64,000 nucleotides of DNA from Microbacterium suwonense (GTDB lineage Bacteria > Actinomycetota > Actinomycetes > Actinomycetales > Microbacteriaceae). How positions within the stretch are numbered: the stretch's first letter is position 1; each line of letters opens with the position of its first letter. The stretch lies in the NCBI RefSeq assembly GCF_030296555.1, contig NZ_AP027728.1, positions 310,001 to 374,000 on the forward strand. Reading direction: 5' to 3'. Below, in pieces: positions 39,582 to 48,986 of this stretch. The notes under the pieces were generated by a model. That model made no database searches. It was not told where the DNA came from and saw only the letters and a program-made list of their open reading frames with translations. A program made the translations under genes and the position numbers.

Positions 39582-39815
39582 TCAGCCCGAGAACCGGCCC
39601 CAAGGGATGTCGCGGCGCAGCGGCTTGCGCAGTCCGCGCTGCGTGCGCTCCCAGACTGAGACGCGCGGCTCCTCGGCCACGGCCTCCTCTGTCTCGTGCA
39701 GATAGGCGTCGCTGACGACGGCGATGAGGGCGGCGAGCTCTTCCTCGCTGGCGGTTCCCCGCACGATCTCGATGCGCGGCGTCTCGTCCGACCCGGCGCT
39801 CGCTGCGGTGTTCAT
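39582..39815 (-). CDS. accE: Acyl-CoA carboxylase epsilon subunit
   Basis: This 77-residue actinobacterial subunit helps join the alpha (biotin) and beta (carboxyltransferase) subunits. RIEIVRGTASEEELAALIAVV is the family core, followed by the conserved C-terminal W-x-x-x-x-R and RDIPWGRFSG ending. Thirteen bases separate it from the beta subunit gene. The ATG at 39815 was preferred because upstream frame overlaps that gene. Confidence 0.9.
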   Translation of the reverse strand: MNTAASAGSDETPRIEIVRGTASEEELAALIAVVSDAYLHETEEAVAEEPRVSVWERTQRGLRKPLRRDIPWGRFSG

Positions 39816-39828
39816 GATGCTCTGCCGT

Positions 39829-41418
39829 TCACAGCGGGATGTTCCCGTGCTTCTTGGGCGGCAGGTCGGCACGCTTGCCCTTCAGCGCGCGCAGCGCCTT
39901 GGCGATGGCTACGCGGGTGTTCGCCGGCTCGATGACGCCGTCGATCTCACCGCGCTCAGCCGCCAGGAACGGCGAGGTGACGCTGTAGGTGTACTCATTG
40001 GCCAGGCGGGTGCGCACCGCGGCGACGTCTTCGCCGTTCTCCTCGGCCTTCTTGATCTCGCCGCGGTACAGGATGTTCACCGCGCCCTGGCCGCCCATCA
40101 CGGCGATCTCCGCCGTCGGCCAGGCCAGGTTCACGTCGGCGCCGAGCTGCTTGGAGCCCATCACGATGTAGGCGCCGCCGTAGGCCTTGCGCAGGATCAC
40201 CGTCACGAGGGGGACGGTGGCCTCGGCATAGGCGTAGATCAGCTTCGCACCGCGGCGGATCACGCCCGTCCACTCCTGGTCGGTGCCGGGCAGGTAGCCG
40301 GGCACGTCGACGAGCGTGACGATCGGGATCGAGAAGGAGTCGCAGAAGCGCACGAAGCGGCTGGCCTTCTCGCCGGCCTCGATGTTGAGGGTTCCGGCCA
40401 TCTGGGAGGGCTGGTTGGCGATGATGCCCACAGAGCGCCCCTCGATCCGGCCGAAGCCGATCACGATGTTCGGGGCGAACAGCGGCTGCACTTCGAGGAA
40501 GTCGCCCTCGTCGACGACGTGCTCGATCACGGTGTGGATGTCGTAGGGCTGGTTGGGGGAGTCGGGGATGATCGTGTTCAGGCGCTGATCGGCATCCGTC
40601 GTCTCCCAGTCGAAGTCGGCGGCGTATCCGGGCAGCTCCGCCATGTTGTTGTCGGGGAGGAAGCTGAGCAGGGTGCGGGCGTAGTCGAGGGCGTCGTCCT
40701 CGTCGGATGCCAGGTAGTGCGCGACGCCGGAGCGGGTGTTGTGCGTGTAGGCGCCGCCGAGTTCCTCCATGCCGACGTCCTCGCCGGTGACCGTCTTGAT
40801 GACGTCGGGTCCGGTGACGAACATCTGGCTGGTCTTGTCGACCATGATCACGAAATCGGTGAGGGCGGGGCCGTACACGGCGCCACCGGCGGCCGGACCC
40901 ATGATGATGGAGATCTGGGGGATGACGCCCGAGGAGCGGGTGTTCATCTTGAAGATCTCGCCGTACTTGCTCAGTGCCAGCACGCCCTCCTGGATGCGGG
41001 CGCCGCCGGAGTCGAGGATGCCGACGACGGGCATGCCGCTGGTGAGGGCGAACTCCATGATCTTGATGATCTTGTCGCCGGACACCTCGCCGAGTGAGCC
41101 GCCGAAGGTGGTGAAGTCCTGCGAGTAGACGGCGACGGTGCGGCCGTGGATGGTGCCGATGCCGGTGACGACGGAGTCGCCGTACGGGCGGTTGCGGTCC
41201 ATGCCGAAAGCGGTGGTGCGGTGGCGCACGTATTCGTCGAACTCGACGAAACTGCCGTTGTCGACGAGAAGCTCGATGCGCTCGCGGGCGGTCATCTTGC
41301 CCTTGGCGTGCTGCTTCTGCTGGGCGATCTTCTCCGGCTGGACGACGGCTTCGTCGAAACGCGCGCGAAGGTCCGCGATCTTCGCGGCCGTGGTCGAGAG
41401 GTCAGGGGTGTCCGTCAC
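39829..41418 (-). CDS. accD5: Acyl-CoA carboxylase beta subunit (carboxyltransferase)
   Basis: The 529-residue protein transfers carboxyl from biotin to acetyl- or propionyl-CoA. Motifs are the N-half [32 protein letters not shown] (oxyanion hole) and [14 protein letters not shown], and the C-half [11 protein letters not shown] and [12 protein letters not shown] (second oxyanion hole). The whole matches propionyl-CoA carboxylase beta chains. I chose the GTG at 41418 (TDTPDLST) because TAGGGT lies seven bases upstream; an in-frame ATG at 41463 is the alternative. Confidence 0.94.
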   Translation of the reverse strand: MTDTPDLSTTAAKIADLRARFDEAVVQPEKIAQQKQHAKGKMTARERIELLVDNGSFVEFDEYVRHRTTAFGMDRNRPYGDSVVTGIGTIHGRTVAVYSQDFTTFGGSLGEVSGDKIIKIMEFALTSGMPVVGILDSGGARIQEGVLALSKYGEIFKMNTRSSGVIPQISIIMGPAAGGAVYGPALTDFVIMVDKTSQMFVTGPDVIKTVTGEDVGMEELGGAYTHNTRSGVAHYLASDEDDALDYARTLLSFLPDNNMAELPGYAADFDWETTDADQRLNTIIPDSPNQPYDIHTVIEHVVDEGDFLEVQPLFAPNIVIGFGRIEGRSVGIIANQPSQMAGTLNIEAGEKASRFVRFCDSFSIPIVTLVDVPGYLPGTDQEWTGVIRRGAKLIYAYAEATVPLVTVILRKAYGGAYIVMGSKQLGADVNLAWPTAEIAVMGGQGAVNILYRGEIKKAEENGEDVAAVRTRLANEYTYSVTSPFLAAERGEIDGVIEPANTRVAIAKALRALKGKRADLPPKKHGNIPL

Positions 41419-41425
41419 GGATTCC

Positions 41426-41431
41426 ACCCTA
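41426..41431 (-). promoter_or_regulatory. -10-like box TAGGGT before accD5
   Basis: TAGGGT lies seven bases before the preferred GTG start. If real, it rules out the longer ATG start. Confidence 0.45.
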
Positions 41432-41526
41432 GCGTCGGCGGTCGTTGCGCCGTTGGATGCCATGCACAACGGATTCGGGAATCCCTTGGCAGATGCGGAT
41501 GCTCACGTGACTGCGCGGTGGCGTGG

Positions 41527-42362
41527 TCAGCAGCCGGGTGCGGTCGGCGCCTCGGTGCAGGTGTGCGCGACCAGGGCGGTGCGGGCCTCGTAGATGCGGA
41601 TCTCCTGGGCGGGGCCGGGAAGTGTGAGGGTGCCGCTGATTCGGAACCAGCCGGCGCCGAGGTCGATCTCGGCGGTGTAGGTGGTGTCGACATGCGCCTG
41701 GTAGGTGCCGCGCTCCTGATAGGTGTGGCTCGTGTCGGTTGGAGTGAACTGAGCGAGGTTGAGATCCTGCCAGCTGCGTCCGGCGGTGGTCGTGGTGTGC
41801 GTCTGCCCGTCGCCGTAGTGGAAGGTGAAGGATGCCGGGGTGAATCGTGCGGCGATCGCATAGCCGAACAGGGTGCCGTTGCGGGTGTGCACGCCCGCGT
41901 CTGCGGTGAAGTTGGTCGGGAGCCCGGCGACGCCGAGGTTGTCGGGTTCGCCGGTGAGGATGCTCGGTGCCGGAGCGAAGGATGCGAGGTCGGTGATCGT
42001 GAACGTGGGGGTGGCGGGCGTGCCGTCTTCGTCACTCGGTTCGGCGTCCTTGGGGGTCAGCCGCAGGCATTCGTCGAGGCTGGTCCACTCCACGCAGCGG
42101 CTGTCGAACGGATGCGTCGGCTTCGGCGGCCTCGGTGGCTTCGGTGTGACGTCGATGTTCGCGGTGGGAGCGTTCGGGGTGGAGGGGAAGACTCGGAGTG
42201 CCTTGTGGGCTGGTCGGCCTGAGATCCCGGGATCGTCTTCTCCCCGCTGATCTGGACTCCTTCTCCGTTGTTCTGTCCGGAGCAAGTCATAGTGGGAATC
42301 GGGCATTGAACTGGCGCGTCTCCGACGCCGCCGAAGATGAGGAGAAAAACTATTGGGAGCAT
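41527..42362 (-). CDS. Secreted PKD-like protein (one frameshift)
   Basis: The start region encodes a short hydrophobic signal (MLPIVFLLIFGGVGDAPVQC) in one frame, while the body (LRVFPSTPNAPTANIDVTP to the end) is in another. Restoring one base in CCCGGG at 42226-42231 joins them as EKTIPGISGRPAHKALR, giving 278 residues. The body has a Pro-rich linker, then a PKD-like beta domain with FTFHYGDGQTHTT and HTYQERGTYQAHVDTTY, and ends in a Cys-containing TCTEAPTAPGC. It is likely secreted or surface-bound. The ATG overlaps the upstream lipoprotein stop, with AGCAGG two bases before it. Function unknown. Confidence 0.72.
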
Positions 42363-42901
42363 GTCCTGCTCTCATCTCCGGTCGTGCTGATCACGCGCAG
42401 CCCGGTGGACGTATCTGCTGCGTTGAAGTCGACGAGCAATGACTGAACGGGCGCACGCCCTTCAGGAATCAGCGATGCACCTTTTGAGTCGATGACGTCG
42501 GTGTTCGAGACGTCTGCGCATATATGTAAGGAGACGGTTCCTGCATTTGTATCAGTAGCAATTCCGGTGACTGTGACAATCTCGGTATCTCCTACTAGAG
42601 AGACATTCTCGGCGTGGAGTTCGCTCAGTGACTTTTTCAGTGCAGTCGAGGCTTGGCCCGAAGCCCAATACATCACGGGTTCGAAGGTTTTTGGATCCCC
42701 TGTGTCGACGTCATTCAACGCATCCGTATACGCCCGATACGTCTCTTCCGCGGCCTTGAAAGCATCCTCGTCCGACGAGAACAGCGCGGTCTTCGTCGGC
42801 GTGGGCTTCGGCTCGGGCGTGCAGGCCGCCAGCGTCCCGAGCGCGAGCAGCCCAGCGGAGAGCGCGCCGATGGCACGGACGGAGGCGGTCGCAGAAGTCA
42901 C
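42350..42901 (-). CDS. Putative lipoprotein
   Basis: The 183-residue protein has a signal with lipobox LGTLAACTPEP (Cys about 27), then a Pro/Thr linker and a soluble domain with DEDAFKAAEETYRAYTDALNDVDTG, a pattern seen in NTF2-like or DUF-type exported lipoproteins. GC of its second half (about 42300-42650) is visibly low for the window (ATA, TTT and TCT codons), hinting at transfer or relaxed selection. GTG start with TACCGT six bases upstream. It is co-transcribed with the PKD-like gene. Function unknown. Confidence 0.8.
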   Translation of the reverse strand: MTSATASVRAIGALSAGLLALGTLAACTPEPKPTPTKTALFSSDEDAFKAAEETYRAYTDALNDVDTGDPKTFEPVMYWASGQASTALKKSLSELHAENVSLVGDTEIVTVTGIATDTNAGTVSLHICADVSNTDVIDSKGASLIPEGRAPVQSLLVDFNAADTSTGLRVISTTGDESRTCSQ

Positions 42902-42907
42902 CCGGCT

Positions 42908-42913
42908 ACGGTA
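42908..42913 (-). promoter_or_regulatory. -10-like box TACCGT, leaderless start
   Basis: TACCGT ends six bases before the lipoprotein GTG. Confidence 0.45.
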
Positions 42914-43055
42914 ACGCGAACGCGATCACCGCCGCAGAAGTTATCCACAGGATCGATATCGGCGGCAACGTGATCAGTCCGAACCAGAGCTGAAGCTGAT
43001 CAGTTGAAGAAGTGCATGCGCGCGCCTCGCAGGAGACGCACTGGTGCCCTTGATC

Positions 43056-44638
43056 TCAGAAGGGTGCGTCGATGTCGTGGGGAGCCATTTGGCGTGCGGT
43101 CTTGCCGGGTGGTGGTGTGTCCGATCCTGCCGGCCCTGGTTCCACGGGTACGAACATGACCCGTCGGGGCGGCCGGTCCTGGTGGATCCTGCCGGTGGGG
43201 CTGGTCCATTCGAGGGTCCAGTCGGGGAGCGCCGGGCGGACCAGCGATGAGCATCCGGAACATCGGGATGCTTCAGCGCATGATGGGTTCTGCAGAGATG
43301 GGCGAGATTGTTCAGCGCCGTTCTGCCGCCCTTGGCGTGGTCGAAGGTGTGGTCGGTGTCGCAGCGGTGGACGGGCATGCGGCATCCGGGGAAGCGGCAG
43401 TGCTGGTCTCGGGCCCGCAGATGACGACGCATGGCGGCGGTAGGGGTGTAGGCGTCGGTTTCGGTGACGAGCCCGGTCGGATCGAGGAACAGACGGCTCC
43501 AGCTGGTGGCACCGCTGGCGAGGGCGCGAGCGACATCGGGGTGGATGGGGCCGTGGCCATCGAGAAGGGCAGGAAGGTCGTCTGCGTCGGTGAGGGTGCT
43601 GCGGGAGACGGTCACCTGGAGGTGCGCGGTGATGTTCTCCAGGCCGGTGCCCTGCACGGTCGTAGGAGAAGCTCCGAGAAGAAGGTCGGTGAGCAGATCG
43701 GCGCGGATCTGGTCGAGGGAGCGGGTGTCGGCCGGGATGCGGGTGACCTGCGGCCCGGTGGCGATCATCTTCTCGATGTGTTCCCAGTACGCGGCCGACT
43801 CCGCATCCGCATCGACTTCGTCGGGGAAGGGGTCGCGGGTGAACGTATCGGCTCCGAAGATCGCCCCGTTGGCGTCAGCACCGGCATCGTCGGCGCGGGC
43901 GCCTCTCCCATCGCCCTCAGCGTCGGGCCCCTGACTCTCGGCATCCCGCTCATCGTCGGGGAGGGTGGGGGTGCGGTGGTCGGGGTGCTGTTTCTGGTGG
44001 CGGGCCATCCGGGTCAGGCGATCCATGATCGCCACGGCGAGGTGTTCGGGGAGGACGGCTTGGAGCAGGGCGAGTCCGTCGCCGATCGGGCGGATGTTCA
44101 CCTCGCGTTCCGCGGCGGCGACTCGATGGCGGTCGGCAATGGTGAGTCCGGCCAGTGCGGCAGCGAGTTCTCGTACGTGTGCACGGGTGCGGGCCGGTGC
44201 CTCGCGGGCCGCGAACTCCAGCGCACCGGCCTCGTACAGGGTCAGCGTGTCGGCGGGGAGGGCCCCGTCGGACACTCCCCGCGTCACTTCGGAGGAGGCG
44301 CGCAGGATCTCTCGCACGTGCCCGGCGCTGATCTCTCCTGCCCGGAACGACGCTTTCAGCGTGGGGAAGGACTCGGACAGCAGGTGCGCGTCGGCGAAGG
44401 CATGCTCGAGCGACCCTTTCGCGATCCGCCCTGCGGCAGAGTACTCCGCGATCATCGACCGCCAGATGGCGTCCCGATGCATCGGCGCCTCCGCCACGTC
44501 GGCATCCATCAGCGTCACCCGCCGTGCGAGCAGCTCCGACGCGTGCGCCTCGAGAGCGGCGATCTGCCGACGTGTTCTGATCCACTCGTCCAGCAGGGCA
44601 CCCTGCTCTTCAAGCCGGGAGATCAGTGCGGTGGACAT
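43056..44638 (-). CDS. DUF222 / HNH endonuclease domain protein (one frameshift)
   Basis: This family (13E12 repeat type) is abundant in Actinobacteria and of unclear role. The N-terminal DUF222 part (about residues 20-380) includes AEREVNIRPIGDGLALLQAVLP. The HNH part has RDQHCRFPGC, CDTDHTFDH and NLAHLCRTHHALKH, with all metal-binding Cys/His present. After that the usual ending (LPDWTLEWTSPTGR to APHDIDAPF) is in another frame. Restoring one base near 43231-43236 (GCCGGGC) gives 527 residues. Without the repair the frame would run on to 42974. ATG start with TAGACT six bases upstream. Confidence 0.85.
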
Positions 44639-44644
44639 GCCCCC

Positions 44645-44650
44645 AGTCTA
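44645..44650 (-). promoter_or_regulatory. -10-like box TAGACT, leaderless start
   Basis: TAGACT ends six bases before the DUF222/HNH ATG. Confidence 0.45.
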
Positions 44651-44756
44651 GTACAAAGATTCGAATAACGGAAGTGTTGTGGTGAAGAATCACGGGCGTG
44701 TCTCGTCACGGTTGCGCCCGCTCAACGACGGGGTTGAGCATCGGAGCGGAACAGCA

Positions 44757-45059
44757 TCACACGACGAACCGCCAGACGTACTCGAGTCCGTCGTGCTGCC
44801 GGAACCAGGCGATCGTGACGACGAGTTCGTCGAGATCACCGTCGCACAGACACAGTTCGATCGTCTCGCTCGGCAGAACCTGACCCCACAGCTCCACGAG
44901 CCGGCCGTCGTCCGCGTCGCTGCGCAGCACCTTGACGAAGTCCACGGGCTCCTTGCCGGCGTTCATCACCATGGGATGCGCGCGATCCTTTCGGGTCACC
45001 ACCCACGGCACGCAGTACGCGGTCGGCGGCGGAGGGCTCGTGTCGAGAGAATGCAGCAT
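44757..45059 (-). CDS. Hypothetical protein (100 aa)
   Basis: I do not recognise a named family. The sequence has VMNAGKEPVDFVKVLRS, IELCLCDGDLDELVVTIAWF and the ending GLEYVWRFVV, which read like a small beta-sandwich; the alternation of hydrophobic and polar residues and two Cys near the middle support a real protein. It has no signal or membrane segment. TAGCGT lies six bases before the ATG, the same arrangement as many genes here. It stands alone between two genes on the same strand, and the 118 bases after it hold only the HNH gene promoter. Confidence 0.65.
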   Translation of the reverse strand: MLHSLDTSPPPPTAYCVPWVVTRKDRAHPMVMNAGKEPVDFVKVLRSDADDGRLVELWGQVLPSETIELCLCDGDLDELVVTIAWFRQHDGLEYVWRFVV

Positions 45060-45065
45060 TCCGCC

Positions 45066-45071
45066 ACGCTA
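45066..45071 (-). promoter_or_regulatory. -10-like box TAGCGT, leaderless start
   Basis: TAGCGT ends six bases before the start of the 100-residue hypothetical gene. Confidence 0.4.
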
Positions 45072-45137
45072 AGAACTTCCGCCGACGCCGGAACGCCCCT
45101 GACGACGCGGTTCACCTGACCTGTGCAGAAGTCGCTG

Positions 45138-46070
45138 TCAGCCGGCTGATGTGGAGGGCGAGTCGGGCGCGGGAGTCACGACGATCTCAGCGGACGATCC
45201 GGATGCCGAGCTGCCCTCGGCATCCGCTCGCCTGCCTCGTCTGCCCAGTCGGGACGTGACGCCTGCTCCGAGCCGGCGTGCACCGTCCAGCATCCGTCGC
45301 TCGAGCTTCTCGCTTCCCGCCTCGGGCTCCAGTTCGGGCGGCAGCCACGGGGGAGCGGCGCCGAACGCGCGACGGGAGTTGCTCAGCACGCGCCGTCCGA
45401 GCAGATGGTTACCCGCCCCGCCGACGACCGCGCCGACGCCGAACGGCAGCGCCTTTCCCAGAAACGATGCTCCGCCACGCGCAGCGAACTGGCGGATGAA
45501 TGCCGTCTTCAGCCGATCCACCAGAGGCCCCACCGCCGCGCGCGGGAGCGACTTCGTGACCAGCTCGCCCCAGTACGACGAGCGGGTCCCTCCCTTGCCT
45601 GCCGCCTGCTTCGCCAGCTGCGAGACCAGGTCGATGCCCTCCTTGCCGAGCATCAGCGCCATCACAAGTGCCCGCGCGCGCTCCGGATCGCTGACCGCGA
45701 TGCCGTGCACCTCGGCGACGGACTGAGCGAACAGCGCAGTCGACTCCATGAAGCCGAGGGTCTCCGCACCCGACAGCGCCAGAGTGACGCCGGTGCCGAT
45801 CCCGGGTACCACGGCGGTCGCGCCGACTGCGGCGCCGCCGGTGGTCACGGCGGCAAGATAGCGGGTCTGGAGGATGCCGACGATATCGTGCGGCGTCGCG
45901 TGCGGATGGCACAGACGGATGCTGCGGATGTGAGCCACGACCAGCGGCCGCTGCACCGCGAGCACCCGGTCGAGGCTGCGACCCGAGAAGGAGCGCTGCT
46001 GCCACGCCGACGGCACAGGCGCCGGCGCATCGTCCGGAAGGACGTACAGCCTGTGGATCTTCTCTGGCAT
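45138..46070 (-). CDS. Hypothetical protein with Gly/Ala-rich hydrophobic core (EcsC-like?)
   Basis: The 310-residue protein has no signal peptide. Two stretches are hydrophobic and small-residue rich: VTTGGAAVGATAVVPGIGTG (about 95-115) and GKALPFGVGAVVGGAGNHLLG (about 205-225). They could dip into the membrane; the spacing and the segment SVAEVHGIAVSDPERARALVMAL recall EcsC-family proteins, but I am not sure. The C-terminus is disordered, basic then Ser-rich. TAGGAT lies six bases before the ATG. Function unknown. Confidence 0.7.
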   Translation of the reverse strand: MPEKIHRLYVLPDDAPAPVPSAWQQRSFSGRSLDRVLAVQRPLVVAHIRSIRLCHPHATPHDIVGILQTRYLAAVTTGGAAVGATAVVPGIGTGVTLALSGAETLGFMESTALFAQSVAEVHGIAVSDPERARALVMALMLGKEGIDLVSQLAKQAAGKGGTRSSYWGELVTKSLPRAAVGPLVDRLKTAFIRQFAARGGASFLGKALPFGVGAVVGGAGNHLLGRRVLSNSRRAFGAAPPWLPPELEPEAGSEKLERRMLDGARRLGAGVTSRLGRRGRRADAEGSSASGSSAEIVVTPAPDSPSTSAG

Positions 46071-46076
46071 GCCGTG

Positions 46077-46082
46077 ATCCTA
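46077..46082 (-). promoter_or_regulatory. -10-like box TAGGAT, leaderless start
   Basis: TAGGAT ends six bases before the start codon of the EcsC-like gene. Confidence 0.45.
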
Positions 46083-46150
46083 TGCGCGGCATCCGCGAGA
46101 ACGCCGATAGCCGCCCCCGGGGGAGACGGCTATCGGGAGAGGAGGGCGGA

Positions 46151-46843
46151 TCACACGAACAGGTTCGCGCGCTCCAGGTCCTCGGCGAAGTCGACCTCGA
46201 CGGCGTACAGGTCGGAGACGTCCATGGGCTCGAGCAGCAGGCCGTCCTCGGCGATCGCCAGCTCGAGACCGCGCTCGAAGTAGTCCTGGTCGCCGACCCG
46301 CTGCAGCTGGCGCATGAACGCCTTCTTGTCGGCGGAGGCGATGTAGTTGATGCCCACAGCCTCGCCGAGCCCGCCCTTGACGGTCTTGGAGAGCTCCTTG
46401 ATGAAGCCCTCGGCGGTGACGGTGTACTTGACCTCTTCGTCGCTGACCTTGGCGGTGTTCACGGTGACGAACGACTGGTCGCGCTCGATGAACTCGATGG
46501 CACGGCCAAGGATGCGCGGGTCGAAGACCACATCGCCGTTCATCCAGAGCACTCCGCTCCTGCCGGTCGCGCTCAGCGCTCGCAGCAGGCTCTTCGACGT
46601 GTTGGTGACGTCGTAGCGCTCGTTGTGCACGTACTTCGCTGCCGGGAAGGCCTCGATGATGGTCTCGGCGCGGTAGCCGACGACGGTGGTGATGCGGGCG
46701 TCGGTGCCGAACGCGGCACGGATGTTGTCGTGCTGCTGCTGCATGATGCTGCGGCCATCGCTCAACTCGGTGAGCGGCTTCGGCAGGGCGCGGCCGAGGC
46801 GTGAGCCCATACCGGCGGCGAGGATCACGGTCTGAAGAGTCAC
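46151..46843 (-). CDS. Nucleotidyltransferase of the LicC/sugar-1-phosphate family
   Basis: The 230-residue protein has the nucleotidyltransferase core: ILAAGMGSRLG (residues 7-17), LPKPLTEL, VVGYRAETI and the metal-binding NGDVVFD (about 102-108). LicC-type cytidylyltransferases activate phosphocholine, while similar proteins activate sugar phosphates; the substrate cannot be told here. The GTG start has AGGAG five bases upstream, one of few clear ribosome-binding sites in this part of the window. No glycan gene is next to it. Confidence 0.85.
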   Translation of the reverse strand: MTLQTVILAAGMGSRLGRALPKPLTELSDGRSIMQQQHDNIRAAFGTDARITTVVGYRAETIIEAFPAAKYVHNERYDVTNTSKSLLRALSATGRSGVLWMNGDVVFDPRILGRAIEFIERDQSFVTVNTAKVSDEEVKYTVTAEGFIKELSKTVKGGLGEAVGINYIASADKKAFMRQLQRVGDQDYFERGLELAIAEDGLLLEPMDVSDLYAVEVDFAEDLERANLFV

Positions 46844-47006
46844 GTTTTCTCCTAAAAAGAGGCTGTGTTCACTGCCGATTCATCGACAGGACACCTCTTC
46901 GTGCCAGGAACATGCTACTGATCGCACCTGAGAGACCCCCGTTCAGGTCGGTGACGTTGCCGTTTCGTGACCGTTCGCACACGTGATGCACAGGATCCCG
47001 GCTGCC

Positions 47007-47027
47007 GCGGAACCGGCGGTTTTCCGC
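47007..47027. other. Small inverted repeat in the 46.8-47.1 kb gap
   Basis: GCGGAACCG and CGGTTTTCCGC can pair with a two-base bulge. The 46844-47078 gap otherwise holds only the ribosome-binding site of the nucleotidyltransferase and the promoter of the ABC gene. Confidence 0.3.
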
Positions 47028-47065
47028 ATGTGTCGGACGGCGCCAGAACGGTTGCGCACGCTTGA

Positions 47066-47071
47066 TACCGT
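47066..47071 (+). promoter_or_regulatory. -10-like box TACCGT before a GTG at 47079
   Basis: TACCGT lies seven bases before a GTG at 47079 that opens only 23 codons (start TASLDSGDD) before a TGA. The box suggests that this GTG, rather than the ATG at 47104, starts the ABC gene, with a frame error between them. Confidence 0.35.
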
Positions 47072-47103
47072 AGTACCCGTGACCGCTTCTCTCGACTCCG
47101 GAG

Positions 47104-48986
47104 ATGACCGCATCGATACCTCTCTCAGGGAACGCGGCGGATCCTGACACGCCCGCGGCGGCGAAGAAGGCGGCGGCGAGCACGACGAAGAAGGCGGCGG
47201 CGAAGACCGCTGCCTCCCAGGGAACATCCCAGAGCACGGTTGCCAAAAAGACGGTTAAGAGCACACCGGTCAAGAAGACGGCCAAGAGCACGCCGGCCAA
47301 GAGCGCAGCGGCGGGGACTGCCGCGGCGAAGAAGGCGGCATCGACCACTGCTGCGTCGAAGTCCGCGGCAGCCAAACGGACGGCCGCTACGACCGCAGCG
47401 AAGACCGCCGCCGCGAAGAAGGCCGCTGCTGCTCGTGCCGAGGCCAAAGAGACGGCGAAGGCGTCCGAGGCGAAGACCGCCGCCGCGAAGGCAGCTGCGG
47501 TGAAGAAGGGCGCGTCGACCACGACCCCGTCGAAGAAGACCACGACTGCGGCGAAGAAGACGGCGACTGCGGCGAAGAAGGCCACGAGCTCTACCTCGGC
47601 GACGTCCAAGACCGCCGCCTTGAAGTCGCGCGCTTCGGCGTCCACGTCGAAGACTGCGACCACGCCGACCAAGAAGTCCGCACCCACCAAGAAGGCCACC
47701 GCAGCCAAGAACTCGGCGGCCACGTCCACCGCGGCGGCGAAGAAGACCGGCCCGGCCAAGGGCTCCGAGTCGAAGGTGACGAGCGGGGAGCCCGCTTCAG
47801 GAGCCGATGTCGCTCGGCCGGCGGCATCCGATCCGTCCATCATCACCTTTGTCCCCGCAGTCGGCGCTGACGCGCCGGCAGTCGGCACTGAGTCGACGGA
47901 TGCCGAAGACGCCGTCTCCGCGCGCCGCGCGACAGCCGCCTCGGACAGCGCCCCTGCTTCTGAGGAAGCCCGCTCGTCTCGTGGGGCCGCAGTGACCGAC
48001 GATACGACCGCGGCGAGTACCGCATCGGCCTCCGTCGACACCGCACCCGAACTCGACACCGCACCCGAACTCGACACCGCACCCGAACTCGACAGCGCAC
48101 CCGAACCCGACACCGCACCCGAACCGGTCTCGGCTGCGGAGCCCGCTGACCCCGCAGCCGAGACGGTCGTCACCGCTGTGCCCGTCACCGACGTGCCCAC
48201 CACCGGCACCCCCGCCGACGCCGGTGCGGCCGATGCCATCCGCATCCGTGGGCTCGTGAAGCGCTTCGGTGACTCCCGTGCCGTCGACGGCATCGATCTG
48301 ACGGTGCCCGCCGGCTCGTTCTACGGGCTGGTCGGACCCAACGGCGCGGGCAAGACCACCACTCTCTCGATCATCGCCGGACTGCTGCGTCCGGATGCAG
48401 GAACGGTGCACATCAGCGGCATCGACCAGCACGCGAATCCGCTCGGCGCGAAGCGTGTGATGGGCGTGCTGCCCGACCGGCTGCGCACTTTCGACCGGCT
48501 CACCGGCCGTCAGCTGCTGCACTACTACGGGCAGCTGCGGGGCTGGATCGTCCTGTGATCGACAAGCGCATCGGCGACCTCGCGCGTGCCTTCGACCTCA
48601 CCGAGGCGCTCGGCCGGGTCGTATCGGACTACTCGGCAGGCATGACGAAGAAGCTCATGCTCGCCGGGGCGCTGATCCATTCCCCGCGCGTGCTGGTGCT
48701 CGACGAGCCCTTCGAAGCCGTCGATCCCGTCTCGTCGGGGGTGATCCTCGACATCCTGCGCGCCTACGTCGACCACGGCGGCACCGTGATCCTCTCCAGT
48801 CACGGCATGGATCTGGTGGAGCAGGTGTGTTCCCGGGTCGCGGTGATCGTCAGCGGAGAGGTGCTCGCCGAGGGGACCGTCGACGAGGTGCGCGCCGGTC
48901 AGACGCTGGCCGCCCGATTCGTCGAGCTCTCCGGCAGCGGCGGCGAAGTGGAGGGGCTCGAGTGGTTGCACACGTTCTCCGACTGA
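47104..48986 (+). CDS. ABC exporter ATPase with histone-H1-like N-terminal tail (one frameshift)
   Basis: Residues 1 to about 240 are almost only Ala, Lys, Thr and Ser (KKAAASTTKKAAAKT, AKKAASTTAAS and so on), like bacterial H1-type DNA-binding tails. Residues about 240-370 are acidic, with five DTAPEL-type repeats. The ATPase follows (from about 376): Walker A GPNGAGKTT (about 411), signature YSAGMTKKLML, Walker B VLVLDEPFEAVDP and switch His in ILSSHG. The frame breaks at QLRG; restoring one C at 48541-48544 gives LDRPVIDKRIGDLARAF and 627 residues. The ATG has no well-placed ribosome-binding site; see the GTG at 47079. It pairs with the overlapping permease gene. Confidence 0.85.
48034..48123 (+). 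repeat. 18-bp tandem repeat coding for (L/V)DTAPE
   Basis: Five in-frame copies of an 18-base unit close to CTCGACACCGCACCCGAA encode the acidic hexapeptide repeats of the ABC ATPase tail. One copy has Ser for Thr and one Pro for Leu. Confidence 0.9.

Noticed and set aside
39472..39705. Small plus-strand open frames before accE
   Set aside because: No ribosome-binding site, no family likeness, and the second half is antisense to accE.
42974..43055. The longer C-terminus of the DUF222/HNH protein in the unbroken frame
   Set aside because: The family's usual W-x-x-P-rich ending is in the other frame and stops at 43056; the longer tail is a product of the frameshift.
41146..44668. Gly-rich plus-strand open frames such as 41146-42222 and 43247-44668
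   Set aside because: They are antisense to accD5, the PKD protein and the DUF222/HNH protein and show no family motifs.
48034..48123. The 18-bp repeats as a CRISPR array
   Set aside because: Units are contiguous without spacers, in frame, and encode an acidic hexapeptide.
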